DNA of 36,469 nucleotides from an uncultured bacterium (GTDB lineage: Bacteria; Bacillota; Clostridia; Lachnospirales; Lachnospiraceae), in contig CAJMSZ010000019.1 in assembly GCA_905216215.1 (NCBI GenBank), forward strand, positions 1 through 36,469. Direction: 5' to 3'. Below, piece by piece: positions 16,359-24,638 of the stretch. Position 1 is the first letter of the stretch, and every line of letters begins with the position of its first letter. The notes under the pieces are model-generated. The model saw nothing but the letters and a program-made list of their open reading frames with translations, was not told the DNA's origin and did not search any database. A program made the translations under genes and the position numbers.

Positions 16359-17132
16359 ATGAATCAGAGTGAGCGCAGAATATTTTTAATCGAGACATTA
16401 TTGAAGGAGCGTGGGGAATATGGCAGAATGCAGATTCCCTCTGACAGTAATGGACAAAGACAGCTCCTGCGTGGGCTTATGAATATCCGTGAGCCGGGGG
16501 AAGTACCTGCAGATGTACTGAAAATTCAGGATGAATATTTGACAGCAGAAGCCGGGAAAAAACAGAAAGTGACTTTGGATACGCTTACCCCGATCCGGGA
16601 CGGCATTTACCTTTGGCAGGGAGATATTACCCGTCTTGCGGTAGATGCTATTGTAAATGCTGCAAACAGTGGAATGACAGGATGTTACATTCCAAATCAC
16701 AGATGTATAGACAATTGTATTCATACTTATGCAGGAATGCAGCTTCGTGCAGAATGTGAGAAAATGATGCAGCGTCAGGGATATGCAGAACCTACGGGCA
16801 GAGCAAAGATTACCAGAGCATATAACCTGCCGTGTAAATATATTCTCCATACAGTCGGACCGATTGTGGGAGGAAGACTTACGGAGCGGGAATGTCAATT
16901 ACTTGCAAGCTGTTATCAGTCCTGTCTGGAACTGGCGGCAGAGAACCAATTGGAAAGTGTGGCATTTTGCTGCATTTCTACAGGGGAATTTCATTTTCCA
17001 AATGACAAGGCGGCAGAAATTGCGGTGCAGAGCGTTACTGATTTCATGAAAAAGGAAACAAGTGTAAAGAAGGTGCTATTTAATGTTTTCAAAGATATGG
17101 ACCGGGAAATCTACAGAGAATTACTCCGATAA
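16359..17132 (+). CDS. Zinc-dependent macrodomain ADP-ribosyl hydrolase (SirTM-linked type)
   Basis: 257 residues: an N-terminal helical extension (about 1-85), then a macrodomain with LWQGDITRLAVDAIVNAAN, TGRAKITRAYNLPCKYILHTVGP and CISTGEFHFPNDKAAEIA. Between them, TGCYIPNHRCIDNCIH supplies the Cys-His-Cys residues known to hold zinc in the SirTM-associated macrodomain class. The known role of that class is removal of ADP-ribose put on by SirTM. The sirtuin gene overlaps its end by 50 bp, which implies translational coupling. It is probably controlled by the Rrf2 protein through the two operators upstream. Family assignment is firm; the modified target in this organism is unknown. Confidence 0.92.
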   Translation: MNQSERRIFLIETLLKERGEYGRMQIPSDSNGQRQLLRGLMNIREPGEVPADVLKIQDEYLTAEAGKKQKVTLDTLTPIRDGIYLWQGDITRLAVDAIVNAANSGMTGCYIPNHRCIDNCIHTYAGMQLRAECEKMMQRQGYAEPTGRAKITRAYNLPCKYILHTVGPIVGGRLTERECQLLASCYQSCLELAAENQLESVAFCCISTGEFHFPNDKAAEIAVQSVTDFMKKETSVKKVLFNVFKDMDREIYRELLR

Positions 17133-17961
17133 ACTGGAAGAACTGCAAAAGGTTATTCGTGAGGCAGATGCAGTTGCAATCGGGGCAGGTTCCGGACTTT
17201 CGACTTCTGCAGGTTATACCTATGGAGGTGAACGATTTCAAAAGCTGTTTCCGGATTTTATAGAAGCGTATCATATTCCAGATATGTATACAGGCGGATT
17301 CTGGCACTATGAGACTTTGGAAGAATACTGGGGATGGTGGAGTCGTCACATTTATTATAACCGCTACACAGAGATTCCCAAAACGACTTATAACAGGTTG
17401 CTGGAACTTGTGAAAGAGAAAGATTATTTTGTAATTACGACCAATGTGGATCATTGTTTTCAAAGAGCTGGATTTGATAAAAAACGGTTGTTTTATATGC
17501 AGGGAGATTATGGGCTTTGGCAGTGCAGTGTTCCGTGCCATCAGAAAACCTATGATAATGAAGCTGTTGTGCGAAAAATGGTAGAGAAACAGAAAGACAG
17601 AAAGGTTCCGTCAGAACTGATTCCACGTTGCCCGGTCTGTGGAAGCCCCATGATCATGAATCTTCGCTGCGATAATACCTTTGTGCAGGATGAAGGTTGG
17701 TATCAGGCGAAACAGAGATATGATGAATTTATACGAAGACATGAAAATCTGAAGATTGTTTATCTGGAACTGGGTGTTGGTATGAATACGCCGGTCTGGA
17801 TTAAATATCCGTTCTGGAAAATGACCCGGCAGAATCTGGAAGCCACATATGTTTGTATTAATTATGATAAGGCTGTGGCACCGGAGGAGATAAAAAAACA
17901 ATCTATTTGTATTGAAGGGGATATTGATTTTGTGTTATCATCTATGTTTTTTCTTAGTTAA
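17083..17961 (+). CDS. SirTM (class M sirtuin), protein ADP-ribosyltransferase
   Basis: 292 residues with Sir2 motifs: GAGSGLSTSAG (NAD-binding), TTNVDHCF (usual TQNID), Zn-ribbon Cys148, Cys152, Cys183 and Cys186, and GVGMNTPVWIKYPFW. At the catalytic His position of deacetylating sirtuins is Gln140 (YMQGDYG), the hallmark of SirTM enzymes, which ADP-ribosylate rather than deacylate. In Staphylococcus and Streptococcus the substrate is lipoyl-loaded GcvH-L, encoded in the same operon with LplA2; neither is in this window. ATG 17083 is preceded by AAGAAGGTG and lies inside the macrodomain gene, giving a 50-bp overlap. The stop overlaps by a few bases the end of a decayed nucleoside hydrolase on the other strand. 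Confidence 0.92.
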   Translation: MFSKIWTGKSTENYSDKLEELQKVIREADAVAIGAGSGLSTSAGYTYGGERFQKLFPDFIEAYHIPDMYTGGFWHYETLEEYWGWWSRHIYYNRYTEIPKTTYNRLLELVKEKDYFVITTNVDHCFQRAGFDKKRLFYMQGDYGLWQCSVPCHQKTYDNEAVVRKMVEKQKDRKVPSELIPRCPVCGSPMIMNLRCDNTFVQDEGWYQAKQRYDEFIRRHENLKIVYLELGVGMNTPVWIKYPFWKMTRQNLEATYVCINYDKAVAPEEIKKQSICIEGDIDFVLSSMFFLS

Positions 17962-18420
17962 GTCTTTTTAGATTTTCTTCTATAAAATTCCAAAATTCGG
18001 GTAAGTCGATGCCTGTTCCGACCAAAGCGTTTGGTTCTTTTCCGGATATGCCGTAAAAATCACATACAGTTCTTCCGTAGCAAGGTCCTTTATCCATACA
18101 AATTTCTACATATGCGGGTTTTGTTGTAAACAAATCTTATCTGGTTACATATGCCATAGCAGTCCCATCATTACGATGGGTACACCTGAAGAAAAAACAA
18201 TGTGTGCAGCTTCAGGGTCGGCTAAGATATTAAATTCAGCAGAAGCAGTATAATTTCCAAGTGCATATGCACCGCCCATCAGTATAATTTGCTTTATTTT
18301 GTCACCAATTTGCGGATTTAAACGAAGTGCCATACCAATGTCAGATAAAGGGCCAACTGGAACTAATGTAATTTTTTCTTTTGAATTTATCAATGTTTCA
18401 ATAATAAATGTTACAAATGG
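17954..18420 (-). pseudogene. Decayed nucleoside hydrolase (IU_nuc_hydro family)
   Basis: On the minus strand, 18420 down to about 18145 encodes FIIETLINSKEKITLVPVGPL, LNPQIGDKIKQIILMGGAY, AEFNILADPEAAHIVF and GVPIVMMGL, the core of a ribonucleoside hydrolase. About 18140 down to 17954 encodes its C-terminus (KPAYVEICMDKGPCYGRTVCDFYG, ending ENLKRLN and stop). The intervening 70-80 residues and the whole N-terminus (with the Asp-rich Ca site) are missing, and stops separate the two parts. It cannot make an enzyme. Its last codons overlap the SirTM stop. Confidence 0.85.
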
Positions 18421-18429
18421 AGTTGGTAC

Positions 18430-18534
18430 GAAATGTTTCAGCTTTTACAGTTCAGGCATTAGAAAAGGGATAAAGAGGCGCTTGTAGATTTGGCGAAAGA
18501 GTTAGACCTGGAAGATATAATAGGAAAGTTATAG
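18430..18534 (+). pseudogene. Short coding remnant, family not recognised
   Basis: A reading NVSAFTVQALEKG is followed after a frameshift by EALVDLAKELDLEDIIGKL and a stop at 18532-18534. Composition looks like the tail of a real + strand gene that was joined to the nucleoside-hydrolase remnant by deletion. No start or ribosome site is present. Confidence 0.35.
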
Positions 18535-18574
18535 ATGATTTTTAGCCTTTGTTTTGTTTTTTTCGATTCCTCTA

Positions 18575-18624
18575 TTTACAATATCTGATATTATGCTATA
18601 CTAAATTAAGTTAGTAAAACCTAA
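18575..18624 (+). promoter_or_regulatory. Promoter with DtxR/IdeR-like box for the HMA/ABC operon
   Basis: TTTACA (18575-18580), a 16-bp spacer and an extended -10 (TG at 18594, TATACT 18597-18602) predict transcription from about 18609. Directly on that start, TTAAGTTAGTAAAACCTAA (18606-18624) matches 15 of 19 positions of the classic DtxR/IdeR consensus. This placement predicts metal-dependent repression. Confidence 0.6.
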
Positions 18625-18691
18625 TAATAAATGGAATATAAATAGCATGTTGTCTGGAATAAATTATCGACTGGGCAGTCAGGAGGAAAAT

Positions 18692-18943
18692 ATGGTTAAG
18701 ACTACTTTAAAAATTGATGGTATGATGTGCGGAATGTGTGAATCACATATGAACGATTTGATTCGAAATCATTACGATGTGAAGAAGGTGAATTCCTCTG
18801 TATCAAAAGGAGAGACTGAGATTATTAGTGAGAATGAACTGGATTTATCAGAGCTGGGAGAACAGGTCAATGGAATTGGCTATGAGCTTATTGATGTAAA
18901 GACAGAACCGTATCAGAAAAAGAAATTTTTCTTGTTCAAATAG
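18692..18943 (+). CDS. Small heavy-metal-associated (HMA) domain protein
   Basis: 83 residues with a ferredoxin-like HMA fold order and the metal motif GMMCGMCE (Cys13, Cys16). AGGAGG (18681-18686) lies 5 bp before ATG 18692; an upstream in-frame ATG (18647) has no ribosome site. Proteins of this type bind Cu(I), Zn or other soft metals and pass them to transporters. It is the first gene of a block with an ABC exporter-like pair and a P-type ATPase. The lysine- and phenylalanine-rich tail (KKKFFLFK) is unusual and may touch membrane. The DtxR-like box before it hints at Fe or Mn rather than Cu control, but the metal is not certain. Confidence 0.85.
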   Translation: MVKTTLKIDGMMCGMCESHMNDLIRNHYDVKKVNSSVSKGETEIISENELDLSELGEQVNGIGYELIDVKTEPYQKKKFFLFK

Positions 18944-18989
18944 GGGTTCGATAAAAGGATGAAGAAGAGATTGTCAGGAAGGAGTCACA

Positions 18990-19688
18990 ATGTTCTTAGA
19001 GATTAATCAGATTAAGAAGAACTATGGGGAAGGCGAGAGCCGCGTGGAAGTACTGAAAGGTATTGACATGGAAATTAAGAAAGGGGAATTCTGTGTGTTG
19101 CTTGGACCATCCGGTTCAGGTAAATCCACGCTATTAAATATTATTGGTGGAATTGAGCAGGCAGACAGTGGAAGTATTGTTATTGATGGTCAGAGAATGG
19201 AAGATATGAATGAAAAGACGCTGACGCTTTACCGTAGAAATCATCTGGGTTATATTTTTCAAATGTATAATCTGATTCCCAATCTGAATATCCGGGAAAA
19301 TATAGAGGTGGGCGGATATTTGAGCAGGTATCCACTGGATACGGATGATATTTTAAAAACACTGGGACTTTATGAACATAGAAATAAGCTACCAAATCAG
19401 CTTTCTGGAGGACAGCAGCAGCGTACAGCTATTGGACGTGCAATTGTGAAGAATCCAGATATTCTTTTGTGTGATGAGCCGACAGGAGCATTGGATTATC
19501 ATACTTCGAAAGAAATTCTGGGACTTCTGGAAAAAGTAAATAAGAAGTATGGAAATACAATCATTATGGTGACACATAACGATGCAATTAAAAATATGGC
19601 AGATCGTGTGCTGAAGTTAAGAGATGGTCAGATTCAGAAGGACTATGTCAATGAAAATAAAATTTCAGCTGCAGATTTGGAATGGTAG
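18990..19688 (+). CDS. ABC transporter ATP-binding protein (MacB/LolD type)
   Basis: 232 residues with Walker A GPSGSGKST, Q-loop YIFQMYNLIPNLN, signature LSGGQQQRTAIGRA, Walker B LLCDEPTGALD and the H-loop MVTHN. The DEPTGALD form and size are typical of ATPases that pair with FtsX/MacB permeases. AAGGAG precedes ATG 18990. The gene is 46 bp after the HMA gene and 11 bp before the permease start, so it energises that permease. These systems move peptides, lipids or lipoproteins, or transmit force across the membrane, rather than ions; the substrate is unknown. Confidence 0.93.
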   Translation: MFLEINQIKKNYGEGESRVEVLKGIDMEIKKGEFCVLLGPSGSGKSTLLNIIGGIEQADSGSIVIDGQRMEDMNEKTLTLYRRNHLGYIFQMYNLIPNLNIRENIEVGGYLSRYPLDTDDILKTLGLYEHRNKLPNQLSGGQQQRTAIGRAIVKNPDILLCDEPTGALDYHTSKEILGLLEKVNKKYGNTIIMVTHNDAIKNMADRVLKLRDGQIQKDYVNENKISAADLEW

Positions 19689-19699
19689 GAGGGAGTACT

Positions 19700-21958
19700 A
19701 TGAGAAACCCTCTGAACAAAAGATGGAAGCGGGAATTAAAGGAAGATTTTGGGAAGTATCTGGTGATTTTTCTCTTTCTTGCAGGAACAATTGCATTGGT
19801 ATCCGGATTCTTGGTTGCCAGCGACAGCATGATTTATTCTTACGATGAAAGTTTTGAGAAATATCAGATTGAAGATGGTAATTTTGAATTGTCGGAAAAG
19901 GCAGACCAAAGTTTGATTGATTCACTGGGAAGAGAAGCTGCTGTCACGATATATGAGAATTTCTATGTGGAAGAGGAAACTAAAGAGGTAGACAGCACAC
20001 TTCGGATTTTCAAAAACAGAAGTGATGAGATAGATGGTGTCTGCATTATGGATGGTGAAATCCCAACGAAAAAGGGCGAGATTGCTATTGATCGTATGTA
20101 TGCAGATAACAATAATCTGAAGGTGGGCGATACCATTACAGTAGGAAAGAAGAAGCTGGATATCGTAGGACTCGTAGCCCTCTCTGATTACAGTGCCCTG
20201 TTTTCCAACAATTCGGACTTGATGTTTGATTCTATTAAATTTGGTGTTGCAGTTGTCGTACCAGAGCAGTTTGAGGACTTTGGAGATACTCATTTTCATG
20301 CCTCTTACGCATGGAAATATAAGAACAAGCCTGAAGATGACACAGAAGCAAAAGAAATGTCAGAAGACTTTCTGAAGGTTCTGACTTCCCACACTATACC
20401 GACAAATTATATTCCACAGTATTTGAATCAAGCCATTCATTTTACCGGGGATGATATGGTGGGAGATAATTCCATGTTTACGGCGTTCTTATATATTGTG
20501 GTGGCTATCATTGCATTTATTATAGCAATTACCACAACGAGTACTATCTGGAAGGAAGCAAATGTGATTGGAACTCTTCGTGCTTCCGGTTACAAGAGGA
20601 GTGAACTGATTCTTCATTATATGGAGCTGCCCGTGATTGTAATGCTGATTGCAGCGGTTGTGGGAAATATCCTTGGATATACCGTGTTAAAAGAATACAT
20701 GGCAGCCATGTATTACGGAAGCTACAGCCTGCCGACTTATGTAACAAGATGGAATGGGGATGCCTTTGTAAAGACAACTGTAGTGCCCCTTGTGATTATG
20801 ATTTTGATTAATCTACTCCTTCTGGCACGGAAAATGCGGATGTCACCGCTTCGGTTTATCCGGAGAGATTTTACGAAAAACAAGAAGAAATCGGCAATCC
20901 GTCTGAACGAGAGGATTCCATTTATCCAGCGTTTTCGTATGCGTATTATTTTCCAGAATATGCCCAACTATCTGATGATTTTTATTGGTGTATTTATGGC
21001 AAATTTTATTATTTTGTTTGGCCTTATGATGTCACCGCTTTTGGACCATTTTTCTGAAGAGATTGTAGATAATATGATTTGTAGCTATCAGTATGTTTTG
21101 AAAACTCCTGTGGAGACGGAAATGGATGGAGCAGAGAAATATTGTGCAGGTTCACTGAAGACCCTGGAAGGAAGCTTCAAGAGCGAAGAGGTTACCATTT
21201 ATGGCATTGAGGATGACAGTGAGTATATCCATTTGAATATCAAAAAGAATGAAATTTATATTTCCAGTGCCTATGCAGAAAAATACCATCTTGAGAAAAA
21301 CGATGAGATTGTGCTGAAAGAAGAGTATACAGATAAGGAACATGCCTTTGAAGTAGCAGGAATCTACGATTATCCGGCATCCATTGCAGTTTTCATGAAT
21401 CAGGAGGAATTCTGGGATACCTTCGATAAGGAAGAAGGATATTTCAATGGATATTTTTCAGATGAAAAGCTGACAGATGTGGATGAAAAACTGATTGCAA
21501 CCACTATTGGAAAGGATGACCTTACGAAGACATCGAGACAGTTAAAAGTTTCTATGGGGAATGCCATGCAGTTGTTTTATGTTTTTGGAGTGCTGATGTT
21601 TATCATGATAATCTATTTGTTATCAAAGATTATTATTGAAAAAAATGCATTGTCCATTTCCATGGCGAAGATTCTGGGGTACAGTAACAAAGAAATCAAC
21701 CGGCTATACATTACTTCGACAACCATTGTGACGATCCTATCTATGTTGATAACGATTCCACTCTGCAATGTGTTGATGGATAAAATCTGTGAATTCATAT
21801 TCATGAGCTATCCGGGATATTTCGCATATTATGTGCCGGGCAGAGTTTTTGCAGAAATGTTTGCTATGGGTGTTATTTCTTATTTGGTTGTTGTATGGTT
21901 TCAGATGAGGAAAATCCGGAGAATCCCGATGAGTGAAGCACTGAAAAATGTAGAATAG
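19700..21958 (+). CDS. FtsX/MacB-type ABC transporter permease
   Basis: About 752 residues. One N-terminal membrane helix (about 15-38) is followed by a large extracellular domain (about 40-255), three helices (about 260-385), a further helix after a basic loop (about 430-455), a second extracellular domain (about 470-610) and three C-terminal helices. This is the duplicated FtsX layout of long permeases. AGGAGG (19687-19692) lies 7 bp before ATG 19700; ATG 19682 overlaps the ATPase stop but has no ribosome site. It works with the ATPase just upstream. A link to the metal-binding neighbours is suggested only by context. Confidence 0.92.
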   Translation: MRNPLNKRWKRELKEDFGKYLVIFLFLAGTIALVSGFLVASDSMIYSYDESFEKYQIEDGNFELSEKADQSLIDSLGREAAVTIYENFYVEEETKEVDSTLRIFKNRSDEIDGVCIMDGEIPTKKGEIAIDRMYADNNNLKVGDTITVGKKKLDIVGLVALSDYSALFSNNSDLMFDSIKFGVAVVVPEQFEDFGDTHFHASYAWKYKNKPEDDTEAKEMSEDFLKVLTSHTIPTNYIPQYLNQAIHFTGDDMVGDNSMFTAFLYIVVAIIAFIIAITTTSTIWKEANVIGTLRASGYKRSELILHYMELPVIVMLIAAVVGNILGYTVLKEYMAAMYYGSYSLPTYVTRWNGDAFVKTTVVPLVIMILINLLLLARKMRMSPLRFIRRDFTKNKKKSAIRLNERIPFIQRFRMRIIFQNMPNYLMIFIGVFMANFIILFGLMMSPLLDHFSEEIVDNMICSYQYVLKTPVETEMDGAEKYCAGSLKTLEGSFKSEEVTIYGIEDDSEYIHLNIKKNEIYISSAYAEKYHLEKNDEIVLKEEYTDKEHAFEVAGIYDYPASIAVFMNQEEFWDTFDKEEGYFNGYFSDEKLTDVDEKLIATTIGKDDLTKTSRQLKVSMGNAMQLFYVFGVLMFIMIIYLLSKIIIEKNALSISMAKILGYSNKEINRLYITSTTIVTILSMLITIPLCNVLMDKICEFIFMSYPGYFAYYVPGRVFAEMFAMGVISYLVVVWFQMRKIRRIPMSEALKNVE

Positions 21959-21979
21959 ACTTTATGGTTTAATAAGCAA

Positions 21980-22018
21980 TATTGAAATGCGGGAACTTAT
22001 TGAGAAAATATTTCAATA
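21980..22018. other. Perfect 9-bp inverted repeat after the permease gene
   Basis: TATTGAAAT (21980-21988) and ATTTCAATA (22010-22018) are 21 bases apart. No T-run follows, so it is a poor terminator; it could stabilise the 3' end of the mRNA or be an operator. The rest of 21959-22050 is AT-rich with nothing else recognised. Confidence 0.35.
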
Positions 22019-22051
22019 GAGTAAAAATAAGATAAAATTTTTAAATTTAAC

Positions 22052-22081
22052 TTGAAATTCTGGTACAGGGGGTTTTATACT
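22052..22081 (+). promoter_or_regulatory. Promoter for the DUF6110/P-type ATPase genes
   Basis: TTGAAA (22052-22057) and TATACT (22076-22081) with an 18-bp spacer; transcription from about 22088. No DtxR-like box was found here, unlike at 18606. Confidence 0.65.
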
Positions 22082-22125
22082 AACGTATGCTATATTGATT
22101 CAAACATGTACAGGAGGTAGTAGAG

Positions 22126-22431
22126 ATGTTGAAATGTTTTGAAGATATCAACTGGAAGAAAACAGGAATTTTTGCAGCAGGTGTTGCATTTGGAACAGCC
22201 GGCATTAAGGTTTTATCAAGTAAGGATGCAAAGAAGCTGTATACAAACTGTACAGCAGCTGTATTAAGAGCAAAGACTTGTGTGATGAATACTGTTTCGG
22301 TAGTTCAGGAGAATGCGGAAGATATTCTTGCTGATGCAAAAGCAATCAATGAAGAAAGAGAAGCAGAAGCAGAAGCGGCTGAATTCGAAGATCTTGAGAC
22401 AGAGGATTTCGAAGAGGAAGTAACTGAATAA
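22126..22431 (+). CDS. DUF6110 family small protein
   Basis: 101 residues. The N-terminal half has a hydrophobic segment (KTGIFAAGVAFGTAGIKVL, residues 10-28) followed by SSKDAKKLYTNCTAAVLRAKTCVM. The C-terminal third is very acidic (runs of Glu, Asp and Ala). I recognise this as DUF6110, a family found next to P1B-type ATPases in clostridia; its function is unknown. The layout (membrane anchor, Cys-containing helix with Cys45 and Cys55, acidic tail) would fit an accessory subunit or metal-capturing partner of the ATPase, but this is inference. AGGAGG gives a strong ribosome site before ATG 22126. Confidence 0.8.
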   Translation: MLKCFEDINWKKTGIFAAGVAFGTAGIKVLSSKDAKKLYTNCTAAVLRAKTCVMNTVSVVQENAEDILADAKAINEEREAEAEAAEFEDLETEDFEEEVTE

Positions 22432-22440
22432 AGCTTACCG

Positions 22441-22470
22441 GGCACCTGCTGATTCTAGTAGGTGTCTTTT
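22441..22470 (+). terminator. Hairpin with short T-run between DUF6110 and ATPase genes
   Basis: A 10-bp stem (GGCACCTGCT with AGTAGGTGTC, two G-T pairs) around a 6-base loop, followed by TTTT. The downstream ATPase gene has no separate promoter in the 25 bases after it, so this is probably a partial terminator that lowers ATPase expression relative to DUF6110. Confidence 0.6.
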
Positions 22471-22494
22471 CTGCTGAGAAGGTGTTAAGAAGAA

Positions 22495-24567
22495 ATGAAA
22501 TTTACAATTAAACATGAGACAAAATGCCGTATGCGTATTCATGTAGCTGGTCCTCATATGTCTTACGCGCAGGCGGATACATTATTATATTATTTACAAA
22601 ATCAGGATCAGATTACCTTTGCAAAGGTTTATGAACGCACGGCAGATGCAGTCCTTGAATATGCCGGTGAACGCTCAGAGCTTATTATGACATTAAGAAA
22701 GTTTCACTATTCAGAGGTGGAGGTTCCGGCAGAGGTCATTCAGAATTCGGGCAGAGAAATGAATGCGGATTACCAGGAGAAGCTGGTCACAAAGGTAGCA
22801 CTTCACTATGCATCAAAGTGGTTTCTACCATATCCGGTGCGGGCATGTATTGTAACATGGAAGTCGCTCAGATATCTGAAAGAAGGTATTGTGACCTTAT
22901 GGAATCGTAAGATAGAGGTTCCGGTACTGGATGCCACGGCAATTGGCGTTTCTATTTTAAGAGACGATATCGGTACTGCCGGATCGGTGATGTTCCTGCT
23001 TGGAATTGGCGAGCTTTTAGAAGAGTGGACACATAAAAAATCGGTAGATGATTTGGCAAGAAGGATGTCTTTGAATATCACCAAAGTCTGGGTAATGGAG
23101 AATGGAAAAGAAGTCTTGAAGTCATCCAATGAAGTGAAGACCGGAGACCATGTTGTCGTACATATGGGCAATGTGATTCCTTATGATGGAAATGTAGTCA
23201 GGGGTGAAGCCATGGTAAATCAGGCTTCTTTAACCGGGGAATCTGTTCCAGTCAGAAGAATGGAAGGTTCCAGTGTTTATGCCGGAACAGTAGTAGAAGA
23301 AGGCGAGCTTGTTGTCTGTGTAAATGCAGTAGAAGGTTCCAGCCGCTTTGAAAAAATTGTGACTATGATTGAAGAATCAGAAAAACTGAAGTCCGGTCTG
23401 GAAAGCAAGGCAGAGCATCTTGCCGACAGACTTGTTCCATATACGCTTGGCGGCACTGCACTTACCTATTTGCTTACAAGAAATGTAACCAAGGCACTGT
23501 CAGTGTTAATGGTGGATTTTTCCTGCGCACTGAAGCTTGCTATGCCACTTTCGGTATTATCCGCAATCAGGGAAGCAAGTATGCGCAATATAACGGTTAA
23601 GGGTGGTAAATATATGGAGGCGATTGCAGAAGCGGATACCATTGTATTTGACAAGACAGGCACCCTTACCAAAGCACAGCCGACTGTAGTAGATGTGGTT
23701 TCCTTTAATGGAGAAGAACCGGATGAACTGCTCCGTATTGCAGCTTGTTTAGAAGAACACTTCCCTCATTCCATGGCGAAAGCAGTTGTAAATGCAGCAA
23801 ATGAGAAAAATCTGCAGCATGAGGAAATGCATAGTAAAGTGGAATACATCGTAGCACATGGTATTTCTACCACTATTGGAGAAAAACGTGCGATTATCGG
23901 AAGCTATCATTTTGTATTTGAAGATGAACGGTGCATGATTCCGGAAGGTGCAGAAGAAAAATTTGAATCGCTTCCGTCAGAGTATTCACAGCTTTATCTG
24001 GCAATTGACGGAGTTTTGGCTGCGGTTATTTGTATCGAAGATCCTCTTCGTGAGGAAGCATCGGACGTAATCGCTTCTCTGCGCAAGTCAGGTTTCAGCA
24101 AGATTGTAATGATGACAGGTGACAGTGAGCGTACTGCTGCTTCTGTTGCCAAGCGTGTGGGAGTGGATGAATATTATTCAGAAGTGCTTCCGGAAGATAA
24201 GGCGATGTTCGTGGAGCAGCAGAAAGCCCAGGGCAGAAAGGTTGTGATGATTGGGGATGGAATCAATGATTCTCCGGCGTTATCCGCAGCAGATGTAGGA
24301 ATTGCGATCAGCGATGGAGCAGAAATTGCAAGGGAAATCGCTGACATTACAGCAGGGGCAGATGATTTGTATCAGATTGTCACATTGAAATACTTAAGTG
24401 ATGCTCTGATGAAGCGGATTCGTAAGAATTACCGCGTCATTGTAAGTTTTAATACGATGTTAATTTTACTTGGAGTTGGCGGAATCATTCAGCCTACGAC
24501 TTCGGCATTATTACATAATACTTCCACATTATTTATCGGTTGGAAGAGTATGGATAATCTATTATAA
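22495..24567 (+). CDS. P1B-type metal-transporting ATPase with Ser-Cys-Ala membrane motif
   Basis: 690 residues. Standard P-type motifs: TGES in the actuator domain, DKTGTLT with phosphorylated Asp386, EHFPHSMAKA (HP-like locus), MTGD and GDGINDSPAL. The membrane motif that is CPC, CPH or SPC in most P1B pumps is DFSCALK here (Ser343-Cys344-Ala345), the SCA variant that defines a little-studied subgroup. The N-terminal 80 residues look like an HMA fold but have no CxxC, and the usual first two helices are reduced. It exports a soft or transition metal by ATP hydrolysis; the ion cannot be named from the motif. The neighbouring HMA protein supplies the CxxC that this pump lacks, perhaps acting as a detached donor domain. 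A terminator follows. Confidence 0.9.
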   Translation: MKFTIKHETKCRMRIHVAGPHMSYAQADTLLYYLQNQDQITFAKVYERTADAVLEYAGERSELIMTLRKFHYSEVEVPAEVIQNSGREMNADYQEKLVTKVALHYASKWFLPYPVRACIVTWKSLRYLKEGIVTLWNRKIEVPVLDATAIGVSILRDDIGTAGSVMFLLGIGELLEEWTHKKSVDDLARRMSLNITKVWVMENGKEVLKSSNEVKTGDHVVVHMGNVIPYDGNVVRGEAMVNQASLTGESVPVRRMEGSSVYAGTVVEEGELVVCVNAVEGSSRFEKIVTMIEESEKLKSGLESKAEHLADRLVPYTLGGTALTYLLTRNVTKALSVLMVDFSCALKLAMPLSVLSAIREASMRNITVKGGKYMEAIAEADTIVFDKTGTLTKAQPTVVDVVSFNGEEPDELLRIAACLEEHFPHSMAKAVVNAANEKNLQHEEMHSKVEYIVAHGISTTIGEKRAIIGSYHFVFEDERCMIPEGAEEKFESLPSEYSQLYLAIDGVLAAVICIEDPLREEASDVIASLRKSGFSKIVMMTGDSERTAASVAKRVGVDEYYSEVLPEDKAMFVEQQKAQGRKVVMIGDGINDSPALSAADVGIAISDGAEIAREIADITAGADDLYQIVTLKYLSDALMKRIRKNYRVIVSFNTMLILLGVGGIIQPTTSALLHNTSTLFIGWKSMDNLL

Positions 24568-24583
24568 AATATTTGATAACCAG

Positions 24584-24614
24584 AATGACAGGCCAGAAAC
24601 GGTCTGTCATTTTT
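24584..24614 (+). terminator. Intrinsic terminator after the P-type ATPase gene
   Basis: AATGACAG-GCC pairs with GGT-CTGTCATT around a 6-base loop (one G-T pair, 11 bp in total) followed by TTTT. Confidence 0.88.
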
Positions 24615-24638
24615 GTGTTGTTTTGTACGATTACAGTA

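Noticed and set aside
16398..16898. Minus-strand open frame of 166 codons opposite the macrodomain gene
   Set aside because: Shadow of a conserved coding region; rich in Cys, His and Ser as expected from the reverse complement.
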